Below are positions 1 through 10,746 of a DNA stretch of 64,000 nt, piece after piece. Source of the DNA: Brachionus manjavacas (Eukaryota > Rotifera > Eurotatoria > Ploima > Brachionidae). Within the stretch, counting starts at the first letter, position 1; the number at the start of each line of letters is the position of its first letter. The notes below the pieces were generated by a model. It saw only the letters and a list, made by a program, of their open reading frames with translations, was not told the origin of the DNA and did not search any database. A program made the translations under genes and the position numbers. Location of the stretch: the NCBI GenBank assembly GCA_019054805.1, contig JAHQIY010000004.1, positions 3,968,001-4,032,000 on the forward strand, read 5' to 3'.

Positions 1-792
1 TCTTTTCGGTGACTGTTACTTTGGTAATAGATAAGATCGGGGTCGTTTTCAAAGGCAGACTTGGCTGTGTCTCGCTTCACTGGTGTTGATTCCAATTTTT
101 GGTCATGCCTAAAGCTATCTGCCGAATTGAGGCCATAGCGGAAGTCTGAATAGCGCTGTGTGTCCCATTGGTAGTCCGAATTGAAGTTTTTGTTTGATTC
201 TTTCAAAAAGTTGCGGCATGAATCGAAAGAATCGTACACTACTTCAACAGGCTTTCGGTATCTGGGCGAATTTTTGCACAGAGAATAAAAATCCTCTCTA
301 AATTTGTATTTTTCGTAAGCATTCAATTCTCCATTTATACTTGGTTCAACAAAAGCCCTGGATTGATTTATGTCTCTGTTAACATCAAAGCCAAAATCGA
401 TTGATTCACACTTTTGAACTGCGGAAAATTCAGGAAATTCTGATGCATTTCTAAACTCGCATTTTTCTTTTAGTTCATCACAGGGCTCTTCGACAGACTG
501 AAGTAATTCTGATTTATCTTTGTCCATATTAAGAGACGGCAGATCTTGGTAGCTGGTGTTGGTCGAAGAGCTGCGAGAATTTTCTTCCAAAAACATGTTC
601 ATTCCGTTCTCTTTTATCTCCATATTTTCCTCGTTTTGCTCTATTAATTCCGAGTTTTCTAGTTCATTTTTATCAAAATCCTTTAGGAAAAGAAACATTT
701 TATTGGAATTCTTTACGGGAACTGTGCATACTCACGTTAGATAGGTTCTTAAACTCGCTGACAACATCTGAAACTGTATTATTGTTTTCCAT
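1..792 (-). CDS. 5' part of an unrecognised acidic protein (runs off the left edge)
   Basis: Two exons are visible. Exon 1 (792-736) starts at the ATG at 792-790 and encodes 19 residues beginning MENNNTVSDVVSEF. A 55-bp intron (735-681) has a GTGAGT donor and a CTAAAG acceptor. Exon 2 (680-1) stays open for 226 codons to the window edge. The protein is rich in Glu, Asp, Asn and Ser, with later Tyr/Arg/Phe-rich stretches such as YEKYKFREDFYSL. No membrane segment, signal peptide or known domain is seen, so it is probably largely disordered. The long open exon, in-phase junction and higher GC than its surroundings support a real gene. It shares an upstream region of about 440 bp with the divergent WDR54-like gene. 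The 3' end is missing and the function is unknown. Confidence 0.75.
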
Positions 793-1234
793 TTTTGCTT
801 TTTAAAAAGAAACCCTCAAATTTAAATTTAATTTTTAAAAAAAAATTCAAATCGTCTGCAAGTCCGTAGAAATATTTAGAGCAATCGAATAATTTTGTTG
901 CTAGGGTCACTAGAATTTTTTTTTAATTGCTATCCATTTTAATTAAAGACAAATAATTTAAGATTTCTAGTTAAAAAATAAATTGACTCTGGATTAATGG
1001 AAAAAATGGCTGCAAATAATCTAGATATTTAGTCTTATTAAATAATTTGAAATTTATAATCTTTTTTTAAAATAAAAATCACAAAAAATAAGTATCTTAT
1101 TTTGTAGCCTTGATATTAAAGATGGGCTTATTAACATTTTAAATGCGTTGTCATTGGAAACTGTTGAATTTATAGATTTTCGAAGAAAAAAATCTTATTT
1201 AAATTATAAATTTCTGAACAATAATTGAAGAAAA
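793..1234. promoter_or_regulatory. Shared upstream region of two divergent genes
   Basis: This 442-bp AT-rich interval lies between the start codons of the unknown minus-strand gene (792) and the WDR54-like gene (1235). It must hold the proximal promoter sequence of both, but no clear TATA box or factor site stands out. Its role as a bidirectional promoter is inferred from position only. Confidence 0.4.
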
Positions 1235-3157
1235 ATGTATACGAATGCCTATTCAATACCTTTAAAAGGAAGCATATCGGCCAAATCTGACAATATGTCA
1301 ATGCTTGTCCGAGACTCGGCGCATTACTATGCCGTAATCGGGAGCTATGCAGTTCATTTGGTATCTTTAAATTTTTTAAATTTTCTAATTCTTACGACTT
1401 CATTTAATTTCACTTAAAAGACTATTATGAAAGGCGACAAAGCTATTAAAGAGCTTAGTATAAAGCCATCTTTGGGCGAAAAAAAAATACCATTTCAATT
1501 ATCGGATGCCAAGTTTGTCACTCTCAAAGAAAGAGTTGTTCTAGTTATTTTATCAAATAAAAATATATTTGTAATTTTTTTATTTTTTTATTTGAATTAA
1601 TAAGCTAATATTGATTTAGTTTTATGATGACGAAGGGTCGACTATGTTGTATTGTTATGAGTTAAAAGATGATGCCATAAATCCATGTTCAGTTACTGGT
1701 TTAAGTCCAAATTTAGTGGCTGTTGGTACTTCACTGGGTTCAGTTTTACTTTTTGAAGTTCCCCCCAAGGGAGACAAAATCTTCTTTTTGACTGAGATAA
1801 AAGATAAATCTATACAAGGAAGTGTAACTTCTATCACAGTTGATAAAAAAGGACATGTTCTATGTGTAGGTGACTCGACTGGAAATTGTTCAGTGTTTGA
1901 CTGCCACGAAAATCAAAATTTAAAATTGAAAAATTCCTTTAATGAAAGTCAAAAGTAATAATTTTAATAAATAGAGCAATTAAACCCTTTAACTACCAGA
2001 AATAGTATTAAGATATTTTTTTTAATTTCTTGATTTTAAAATTTTTTTGAAATTAAGATTTAAAGCAGATTTGTTTTTAAATTAAGTTTCATTTTTTTCT
2101 TTTCTAGACAGCCTAAAACTCATTATGACCATTTTATATTCTTATGGAAAGGCAAAAAAGTTAATTGACCATAATCATGACTACATTAATTTTATTTAAT
2201 AAACTAATCGAGTTTTAGAAAAAATAATATTTCTGACTGTCAATTGTGTGAGATCAAAATTCCGTCTTTAATTCTTGTAACTTAAAATTAAACTTTTAAT
2301 TTAAAAAAAACAACTAAATTTTTAATCCTAGATTTATTATGTTTTTATACAAATTGAACTTTTAATTTCATCCTTTTTTTGATAATTTTATGAATTATTT
2401 TTTTTGGATTTTTCTAATTGAATATTAATTTTATTAGATATACTTTTTATTTAGCTTTTAAATACACCTTTTTCAATTTTTTTTTTAATATTCTTAAGTT
2501 TTAAATTTTTAGAAATGATTTCAAATTTATCGGAGTTGTTAAGAAGTCGTGACTTTGACAAGAATTGTGAATTTAAAAAAATTTTGAAATTTATATTGAA
2601 TTTAGTTTTAAACTAAAGTAAACAAAATAAACTTTTTAATATGCTTTTTTATGAGTATTTCAAGGGTTAAATTTAAAATTTTACTTTTATTTTTAAAAAT
2701 AATTAAAGACCAGTTACTTGTCTGTGCATTTGGAAAGATTATCTTGTAGCTTCCTTTAGTAATGGAGTAATCTCAATTTTCGACATGTATCAAGGTATTA
2801 ATTAAAATTTTTTTTGTGAAATTAATTTTTTTTCAAGATTGTCATTTACTGGATATATACGCTCATGCAAGATACATTAATTCACTAGATGTTTGCAAAG
2901 ATCTTTTGGTTTCAAGCGGAGAAGATTGTTTTTTTCGAGTTTGGCAGCTTAATGAAATTAATAAGATGATCAAGGTTTTTATAAAAATTCATTTAAATAT
3001 ATGAAAATTTTCTAAAAATCTATCTTAGGTAAATCATTTGTATTCAGGTTTGGTAACCGATACACTCATAACATCGGCCAAATTTAATAATAATACAAAT
3101 GAAATATGCATTTCTTCATATGACAACATTGAAATTTTTGTTTATGAGGCTAAATGA
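1235..3157 (+). CDS. WDR54: WD repeat-containing protein 54-like (WDR54)
   Basis: Six exons (1235-1360, 1421-1570, 1620-1954, 2709-2794, 2838-2974, 3029-3157) join in phase to 320 aa, close to vertebrate WDR54 (about 334 aa). The N-terminus YSIPLKGSISAKSDNMSML resembles the SIPLRGS opening of WDR54. The middle reads VAVGTSLGSVLLFEVPPKG, with a later DSTGNCSVFD blade. The C-terminal half carries YAHARYINSLDV and SSGEDCFFRVWQL, matching the family's AHAR...SAGED..VH.WKL blade, and ends with VTDTLITSAKF. WD40 proteins of this type are beta-propeller scaffolds; the cellular role of WDR54 is poorly defined. Introns are 43-60 bp except intron 3 (754 bp). The exon 3 donor is AA|GTAATA with acceptor AAAG|ACCAG. 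A poly(A) signal AATAAA lies near 3241. The gene is divergent from the upstream unknown gene. Confidence 0.9.
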
Positions 3158-3776
3158 AATTGACACGCCAGATTCATTTTTTGAGAATTAATTATCTTAT
3201 TTGTTCAGGAATTAAATATGTCATTTATTAAAAGTTATCTAATAAAAATTAAAATCAATTTTTTTTAGATTAAAGTCTACAAAAATAATCAAAAATAATT
3301 TCAATTTAAATATCTTAAAGCTTAAAAATTTTTGGTTAATCTTTGTTTTCAATATTTGTATTCTTTACATTAAAAGCAAAAAAAAATTTTTATTCACAAA
3401 AAAAAACATATTCACAATAAAGTTAAATTTAATATAGCTTAAAAATTTCTCGTCTGGAAAAAATTTGAAAAAAATGAAAATTGAGAGAAGATTTGTTTTA
3501 TTGCGATTTTGAAGTTATTGTTATTTACATTGAATTTATATCATCGTCGATTTTTCATGTATTGTCGATATGAATGTCAATTTCTTATGGCTCATTTTGC
3601 TCATTTTTCTCAATTTACTCATTTTGCCTAATTCGTTGTTTTTGACTTTAAAAAACCATAGTTTAATCAAAAGAGAGACTTCGCCACCGTCTTTAGCTTT
3701 GGAAAGAAAGAACGAATAGTAAGATGGTGATTACATAACGGAGTCAGTATTGGCATGATATAATTTAGAATTAATC
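3158..3776. other. WDR54 3' flank, no gene seen
   Basis: This is AT-rich intergenic DNA. It holds the probable WDR54 polyadenylation signal (AATAAA near 3241). Around 3590-3640 is a stretch of CTCATTTTG-like units, the reverse complement of the 9-bp minisatellite unit at 5.16 kb. No open frame is supported. Confidence 0.5.
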
Positions 3777-4293
3777 AATTTGATTTTGATTCAACTCAGA
3801 AAATTTTACCAGAAGTTCAAAAACTCCAAACCAAAGCCCTCAGACACATTAAGCTCTTTCCGATCAGGACGAGAATAACCCACATTCACGAAAAGTTACG
3901 GTTCGAGCTAACATCAAATAGAACTCAATCACTTCTCAAAAGATTTTTCACCAGACGCGAAAACCATGCACAGCTAAACTTAGATCTTAACGAATTCATG
4001 CTGCACGAAACGAATAACAATCCCAAATTTAATTCATTGTTCCAAAACTTTAATATTTTCCTAAATGGAACATAGTTCTGGGTCAACACGCTTTTCCAAC
4101 AACAACCCCTAATTATATATTTATTTATGTTTTTTTATTTTATTTTTGATTTTTACTCGAAACACATTTAAACAATTTTTGATCCTTTTTAATAATCGTT
4201 AGGCTAAAAAGAAGGACTTTGTTCCATTCTGAGTAGCCTGAGGGTTTCCCTCAAATAAATAAAGTAAAGTAAAGTAAAGTAAATTTGATTTTG
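3777..4293 (+). mobile_element. 5'-truncated LINE 3' end with 12-bp target-site duplication
   Basis: The 12-mer AATTTGATTTTG occurs at 3777-3788 and again at 4282-4293. Between them (3789-4281) lies a non-LTR retrotransposon 3' end. An open frame at about 3789-4075 encodes the region after the reverse transcriptase, with KLQTKALRHIKLF and ITHIHEKLRFELTSNRTQS, typical of Jockey/CR1-like C-termini, and stops at 4073. A roughly 180-bp 3' UTR follows and ends in a short tandem tail, (AAAGT)4, at 4261-4280. Direct repeats, 5' truncation and a simple-repeat tail are the signature of target-primed reverse transcription. The good repeat match and open frame suggest a fairly recent insertion. Confidence 0.75.
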
Positions 4294-5160
4294 CAAAATT
4301 ATCTGCTTCTTGTTCATACCGATGAATGGCTAATCACAAGCAACAAAAAATTACAGTTAACCTTAATTTGAGCACTAATTGACTTACCTGGGTGTCGCTA
4401 GAAACAAAGATAATTCGATAAATTTTTTTTCGGGCAAGTAATCCTAAAATAAGTAATCCCAAAAATTAATCAATTATTTCAAGCTAAAAATTAATTTTTT
4501 ATTTTTTTATGTTTAGTCTTTTTATTTTATTATGAGTGAGCAAAGGCTCGGGACAGATTTACAAATAAGTAAAAAAATAAATTTTCTAAAAAAAAATTTA
4601 TAATTTAATCGAAACAAATAAAAATATAAGCAAATAATGTTTTCGTCAAAGAAAATTTTAATAAAAATTCCACTATTTCAATAAAAACCCTCTTTTTCTT
4701 TAAAACCCATGTAAATTAGAAGCAGGTGCAGCCGGTCGAGATCCGGATCACTGACCAGGTATAGGTAACAGCGGCTAAGGCCAAAGGGGTCCGGGGCGAA
4801 GCCCTGGTTTAGGGTTTTGGGTAAGCACAATGTAAAGGTTTTTTTTATTAAATTAGCTTTTACTTTGATTTGGGGTCTATTTTTTAATAGAATAGGCGAA
4901 AAGTTTATTGGAATTAGCAGGGAAGGGAAATAATGTGCTCAATTTTGTTACTTTGAATCACTTTTTAATCCTTGATGAATCATTTATTAAAAATAATCAA
5001 TGACTATTTAATCTTTTTTAAATAATTTTGATAAAAATGATAACAAATTTTATAGAATTTTTCAAAAATTTTATTCAACCTTTTGACACCAAAGATCAAC
5101 TAATGGTTTCTATATACTTTTAAACCAAGCTTAAAAGGTTAATTCAAACTAGCGAAGAAC
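4294..5160. other. Intergenic; contains a short GC-rich island
   Basis: The interval is mostly AT-rich with no gene. At about 4719-4823 there is a markedly GC-rich block (AAGCAGGTGCAGCC ... GGGTCCGGGGCGAAGCCC) unlike anything nearby. It contains GGTCGAGATCC, which loosely resembles a pol III B box (GGTTCGANNCC). It may be a SINE or other repeat fragment, but no tRNA fold is evident and the origin is unknown. Confidence 0.4.
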
Positions 5161-5313
5161 AAAATGTATAAAATGAGTAAAACGAATAAAATGAGAAAAA
5201 TGAGCAAAATGAGCAAAATGTATAAAATGAGTAAAATGAATAAAATGAATAAAATGAGTAAAATGAGTAAAATGAATAAAATGAGTAAAATGAAAAAAAT
5301 GAGTTAAATGATT
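5161..5313 (+). repeat. 9-bp minisatellite (AAAATGAGT), about 17 copies
   Basis: Tandem 9-bp units of the form AAAATGAGT/AAT/AGC/TAT run for about 153 bp with few substitutions. Because the unit is a multiple of three, one plus-strand frame (5164-5305) is open and would encode a Lys-Met-Ser/Asn repeat of about 46 residues. There is no sign that it is translated. Confidence 0.85.
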
Positions 5314-5475
5314 AGAACTCTAACCTAAAGTATAAAAATGATAACTCTTTTCATAGTAAGTCGTATTAACAGCCACCGTTAATAGGTGTTTGATAAAGAA
5401 GAAAGCTGTTGGTTCTCATTATAGTGGTTTAACTATTATTCTTTGGAAAACCTTTAGAATAGCATATTATTGTAC

Positions 5476-5490
5476 TGGCGCAGTGAGCAC
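5476..5490 (+). other. Candidate LTR-retrotransposon primer-binding site
   Basis: TGGCGCAGTGAGCAC resembles the TGGCGCAGTCGGTAG primer-binding sites of Ty3/gypsy elements primed by tRNA-Ser. It lies just upstream of decayed gag sequence, where a PBS is expected. If correct, the sequence immediately before 5476 is the end of a 5' LTR. The LTR start could not be located. Confidence 0.4.
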
Positions 5491-5559
5491 TTTGAGCTGA
5501 TGGGTTAATAAGCTTAAAAATTTAGTAGATTGCAGTTCCCAGAGTTTAATTTAGATATT

Positions 5560-6690
5560 GAGTCAAACAACGCTGGAGTGGAATAGGTCGAATACAAAAG
5601 AAGGCTTGCCAGTTTTACGACTGCCAAACATGGAAAAGATTTTTAGACAATTGCTGATCCTGTTGGGAAAGCTAGCCTGTTGCATTTCGCTCGACTGTCT
5701 TTTTTAAGATGTATAAACTAGAGAGAATGATAGACAAAAGAATGAACATGTCATAAAGTTTTGGATGAGTTCTTCATACCTCAGGTGAACCCATAGTATG
5801 AAAAATTAGATTTTTGAAACGCCAAGCAGAGACTTAACGATCCATTCGATTCATTTGTGATTGAGAGTATTAGCTAAAGGATATCAGTTCAAGATACCGG
5901 AAGTGATGATTAAGTCCAAAATTATTCAGGGATGTTACAGTGAACAGCTTTGGAAAAGAGCTTTATCGGATAAAACCAAAAAACTTTTAAAAGACTTACT
6001 GAAGAAGGCAGAGCTTTGAAGATACATTTTAAGAAAATGGAGAGTGGTCAAGCGATGATTGTGAATAAGACAAAAGACAAATAGAAATTCTTCTGAAATA
6101 ATAAATAGGTGGTGTAGATTTTTGCCCTACAAAAGGAAAAACATGCAACCAAATGAAACCAAAACATTTTGAGAGTGTTTGTAAAAGAAAAGGCAAAAGG
6201 GATATTAGAGCAGACCAGTAAATTATTTGAATTTTGAGACACCACAATGCGTACAGGAGAATGCTCCTCGCTATTTTTGCAGTTGGCCACAATGGTTTAC
6301 ACAAACTTTGCTTTGAATTTAACGACACAAAAATGGCATTGTATATTGATACATGTTCACCTGAATGAATTTAATCAATGAGAGACTATGCTATATAGAA
6401 TTAAAAATAGAAATTCTTAGTGAAGTCAAATGTAGAGTTTATAACAATCAGAGCCAAGTTCCAATCCAATTTGTCGATGAATTTAGAGCATCTATCAGAT
6501 AAGGGTCCAAGATGGTCCAGGCACCAGTGGTAGCTTTTGAAGGAAATAAGCGATGTTTGCTTGGATATGAGACGGCTAAAAGACTTGGAATATTTAAAAT
6601 TATCAAAAAATAAATGTCTAAGTATCCTGGCATTTTCAGTGGAGAAGTTGGAAAATTAAAAGATTTTAAATTAAAAGTTAAACAGTAAAG
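5560..6690 (+). pseudogene. Decayed Ty3/gypsy gag-protease region
   Basis: Several plus-strand frames broken by stops and shifts spell pieces of an LTR-retrotransposon polyprotein in the right order. A gag-like stretch comes first (about 5840-6055). A zinc-knuckle remnant CPTKGKTCNQMKPKHFESVC follows (about 6122-6182), in which one CCHC cysteine has become Met. Next is a protease active-site remnant LYIDTCSP (about 6335-6358; the family has DTG). The end of protease, CLLGYETAKRLGIFK (about 6555-6600), leads into KYPGIFSGEVGKLKDFKLK (about 6622-6680), the protease-RT linker typical of gypsy elements. It cannot be functional. An RT fragment of the same class lies at 7955-8166. Short antisense open frames here are shadows. 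Confidence 0.65.
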
Positions 6691-7954
6691 AAGTTAAAAG
6701 TGAAAAGCCAGTGAAAACTAGACATCCTAGAATATCAATTGATCAAATTTGCAAATTTTTAAGCAAGAATTTTTATAAAAATTTTTATCAATTCAAATTA
6801 AGGAATCAACCCAGTCAAGCTAAAATCGATGACTTCATGGATGTTTCATCTATGAATCATCTCATTTTTATGCATGACAAATGTTTATGGAGTAAAACCA
6901 GGAAATTTTCATCTTTTTCTCTTCAGAACATAAAAAATGACCCAATCATGAAAAACTAGGCATTTTCATCGTTGCTTCATTCTTAAAACATCTCATTAAT
7001 TATGATTGTATTATTTGGATTAAAGCCAAGAAAACGTTCATGAGCTAAATTTATTGATTAATTATTTGATTGTGAAGTGTTATTGGTTCTTAGAAATTTT
7101 CCATTTTGCCTTTAAATTTACTAAATACTAAATTTTCGATTTTGACTTTCCCTTTCAATTGAACTGATTATGAGAATATTCAGTTTGTCAAATAGAAATT
7201 AAACGAAACAAACTTAGTTAGTTGACATCAAATTTTAGTTGTAAACAATTTCAGGATTTCTTTAAAAAGATTCGAAGAAAAATTGCTTATTAATTTTATT
7301 CTTAAATAGCCATTAATATAATTTGAATTTTTATTTATTTAGATTTGGGAAAAAGTTTTTAAATTACCGAAATAATGAGAAAAATAACCAAAATTATAAA
7401 ATCAGGCAGTTAAGAAGAATTCCATGCTCTATTAGCCGAAAGAGATGAAGCTGATACATCCAATGATTTTGGGAGTCGACATTTACTGATAATTCATGTT
7501 CAATTATTTATCAGTGTATCAGCTCTTAACAAAAGACGTTATTTATAAAATTGGATTGCTTGTAATGTTCTTTGATTTCAAAATTACTCAAGCTAATTTT
7601 TGTCTAGTTAAAGGGCTATTAAGTAATTTTAAAATTAATAAGCTACTTATGGAATAAGAAATTAAAGTCTTTCTATTGAGAAAAATGTGAATTAATGTTT
7701 GCCTTAATCAAGCGTCAAAATAATTTTCAGTTAAAAATCAGCTAAAAAAAAAATTTATTTAATTTTTGCTTATTATTAACTTAAAAATTATTTGAAAAAT
7801 TAAAAAACTATCATTTAATAATTAAATAAATTATGATGTATTAAAAAAATTTTCATCAGTGAATCTAGATGAAATGGTTCCTAACTCATTAATGATTCAT
7901 CTATCAATTTTCATCGATTAATCATCGTTTTATTTGTGACTGGGAAATGAAAGA
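6691..7954. other. AT-rich spacer between two gypsy fragments
   Basis: No recognised gene is present. An 82-codon open frame (6711-6959) has no similarity that I recognise. A small imperfect hairpin with AGCTGATACA and TGTATCAGCT arms lies at about 7447-7529. The spacer may be a later insertion or decayed polymerase sequence of the flanking Ty3/gypsy element. Confidence 0.35.
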
Positions 7955-8166
7955 TACAGTACAAAAAGGGCTGAGGTATTTTTGTAAATGCTAGTGGTCC
8001 TACAAAATGGTTACTTGTAGCTATGTTGGTACCAAAGCCTGACTGAAGACTTCGGTTTGTTTTAGAAGCTAGTTCAGCTAATAAAGCAATTAAAAGAACA
8101 AATCAAGCAATCTCAACGACTGAAGACCTAATTGCCATCAACTTGAACTCGATGAGGCAAGGAGAC
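7955..8166 (+). pseudogene. Ty3/gypsy reverse transcriptase fragment
   Basis: One frame reads NASGPTKWLLVAMLVPKPD and, after a stop, RLRFVLEASSANKAIKRTNQ then ISTTEDLIAINLNSM. This matches the start of gypsy RT (GPTPWVSPVVVVPKPNG...RLCVDMRQANKAIKRER...IPT.DE). It includes one in-frame stop and lacks the rest of RT. It probably belongs to the same element as the gag-protease remnant at 5.5-6.7 kb. Confidence 0.6.
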
Positions 8167-8309
8167 TAATCACTACCTTCTCTTCATCTTTCGGTCTTTG
8201 TGTTGAAATATAGAATTGATTGTGGATACGAGTCTAATCCCTCTGGATGCAATTCCTGTCTAAGAATACAGGGGCGGCCTCAAGATCAATAATTTAATAA
8301 TTATAAAGC

Positions 8310-9420
8310 TTTTAGAATATTCGGCATGACAGGCTGATAAATAAGCTAAGAACTGTAGGCATCCACGGACAACTTCTTGACTGGATTTAACTTGTCCTGA
8401 ATGGTAGGAAACAGCGTGGGGTTCTAGGTCCACACGTTTCAAATTGGAAAGATATCACCTCGGGAGTACCTCAGAATAGTGTTAGGCGCAATTCTCTTCG
8501 TAATCTTCATCAATGACCTACCAAGTCACTTGAAACACAAAAGCAAGCTCTTTGCCGATGATCTAAAAGTAATAGCACAGGTGGAATCCGATGCGGAGAT
8601 GATTAGTCTTCAAGTTGATTTGGACGCAGTGGCCGAATGGACATGGTTGATGGAAGGAAACGAGAGCAAGAATAAGGTTATGAATATAGGGAGCAACGAG
8701 CATATAACAAGAACCAGGTCATAAACGCTAAAAAAGAAGGATGGCTCACGCATTAAACTTCAAAACACCTCCGAAGAACGTGACCTGAGCATCTCACGTC
8801 TGATTTTAAGTTCAGCTCACATTCGGCTCATGCCGCATCAAAACCTAACCAAATTTAAGGAATGCTAAGAAATACATTCGTGTCTAAGGATGTGGAAATA
8901 TTGGCCTCACTATATCGCACCTACATTTGTCCACATCTGGAGATTTTAGTTTCGACTTTGAACCGGTATCTCAGAAGAGATATTGACACCCTTGAAAAAG
9001 TCCAGAGAAGAGTAACGAGAGTCCAAACTACTTTGAAAGGCATGGAGTGCGAGAGCAGACTTGAGAGGATGGGTCTTACATCTCTGGAGACAAGACGACA
9101 GCGTGGTGACTTAATCCAACTTTTCAAAGTCAACAAGAGCAAAGACGACATAACGTGGTACAACGAGCCTAATTAGTCGGCTCTGAGAGACACGAAGAGA
9201 ATTCAACTAAGGATCGTGGCGTCTTGGCAGCAAAGACACAACTTCTTCATAAATCGGATAGCAAATGTATGGAACGGACTACCAGACTAAGTTGTCGCAA
9301 CTGAGACGGTAGACTCCTTTAAAATCAAATACGATCAACACAAATTGAGACGACCGCTTTGAGGGGCATCCCTGCGAATCATCTCGCTTCGCGGTCTTTA
9401 CTTCTAGAACTAATGTAAAA
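8310..9420 (+). pseudogene. Degenerate CR1/Jockey-like LINE (RT C-terminal half and 3' end)
   Basis: Broken plus-strand frames give HDRLINKLRTVGIHGQLLDW, TSGVPQNS with a frameshift, then VLGAILFVIFINDLPSHLKH. The RT catalytic region KLFADDLKVIAQ follows at about 8550. After RT comes YRTYICPHLEI (about 8915), DIDTLEKVQRRVTRV and GLTSLETRRQRGDLIQLFK (about 9070-9130), and NFFINRIANVWNGLPD near 9260. These are the landmarks of CR1/Jockey-clade LINEs in order. Several stops and at least one frameshift make it inactive. The 5' half is missing. The 3' UTR ends near 9420 in AATGTAAAATAAAA. Confidence 0.75.
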
Positions 9421-10746
9421 TAAAAAATTTTCTTTTTTTTAATTCTCTTTATCTCAATTTTAATTCCTTTATAACAAACTATTTTTATTAATTTTGTTTT
9501 TTACAAAACTCAAAATTTTTTAGCATAATTGAATATTTTTAGAAATAAGAAAAAAATACTGATTTTTTTAATTTTTATAAAAATACGACTCATAGTAAAT
9601 ACGACTTCTTTTCAAATTAAAACATACAAAACTTTGTTACTCGCAACATCCAAGACTCTGCCTCGTATATCTTGATGATTAATTCAAAATATTATTTCAA
9701 TTCAAAGAGTCTATCTTTATATATTAAGATTAATCTTTGTTTAATCAAAAAAATTCTAATGTAATATGCTTTACATTATGTTATCTATATTAAAAAATAA
9801 AAAAATTTTAAAAAGTATTTAAAAGTATCACAATCCATTGATAAAATCGAATTTTAATTTTTAATGTTTCGAAAAATACATTCCTTTTAAAAAAGATATA
9901 CTATTTAGAAATTAAATTTTTTCTAACTTTAAGAAGACTTTCATTTTATTCTTTTTAAAATTTTTCTGCTTACGTTATCAAATACAGATGAATTTTAAAA
10001 AGCCTAAAAAAGAAGTCGATTCTTGGATTACAATTCTAATGTTTTACAGAAAAAAAAAAAATTTTGTAAATTTAAAACCGATGTTTGAGAAGCATGGCAA
10101 AGTCGTATTTTAAAATTTTATTTTATAAATATAAAATAATGACGAAATAATTTTTTTAAGGTGTTATTTTTACCATGTTAAATGAATTCAAATATAAAAG
10201 ATTTGAATTATTCAGTAAATTACTTTTCATTTGAAAATCAATTAAGTTTTTTTTACTTAATAATTAATTTTTAAATTTGCCTATTCAGGGTGATTTTGAT
10301 TTGCTTAAAATGTTTTTTTTTAATTAATTGAAAAATAATAATTTAAAATTTTCTTCCTAGATGAATAATTACAAAAATAAGTAATCGCCATTTAAAAAAT
10401 TGAATAAAACAATTCAATTTAATTATTGAACTGGAGAACAAATAAATTTTTCATTTTTTAATTTAATTAAAATAAACATTTTATTTTAAAATTATTGATT
10501 ATATCCAAAAGCTTTTTTTTTCCTCGTTGCCACATCATTATTTACTGGAGTAGATTTTCAGAAGAGTTATTTCAACATAAACTGAATATTATTTTTCTTT
10601 GTATTTTAAAATAAAACTAATTTAACTAAAAAATGAATCTTAAATAAAATATGATAATTTGCTTTTAAGTTATGATATTTTGTTTAGATCATAAAAGAGC
10701 CTATTTTAAAGAAAAAAATTTGCGTTACAACGAATGATAGTCCTTA
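9421..10746. other. AT-rich intergenic region upstream of the GH35 gene
   Basis: Long A/T runs and no coding frame or recognisable repeat were found. The promoter of the GH35-like gene is presumably near the right end, but no core motif is clear. Confidence 0.4.

Noticed and set aside
2101..2200. An extra WDR54 exon after the TTTTCTAG at about 2106
   Set aside because: All frames close quickly, and the exon 3 donor at 1954 joins in phase to 2709, giving the expected WD-repeat sequence without it.
6029..6633. Minus-strand open frames of 61-99 codons at 6.0-6.6 kb
   Set aside because: The plus strand here carries ordered Ty3/gypsy gag and protease remnants; the minus frames are shadows.
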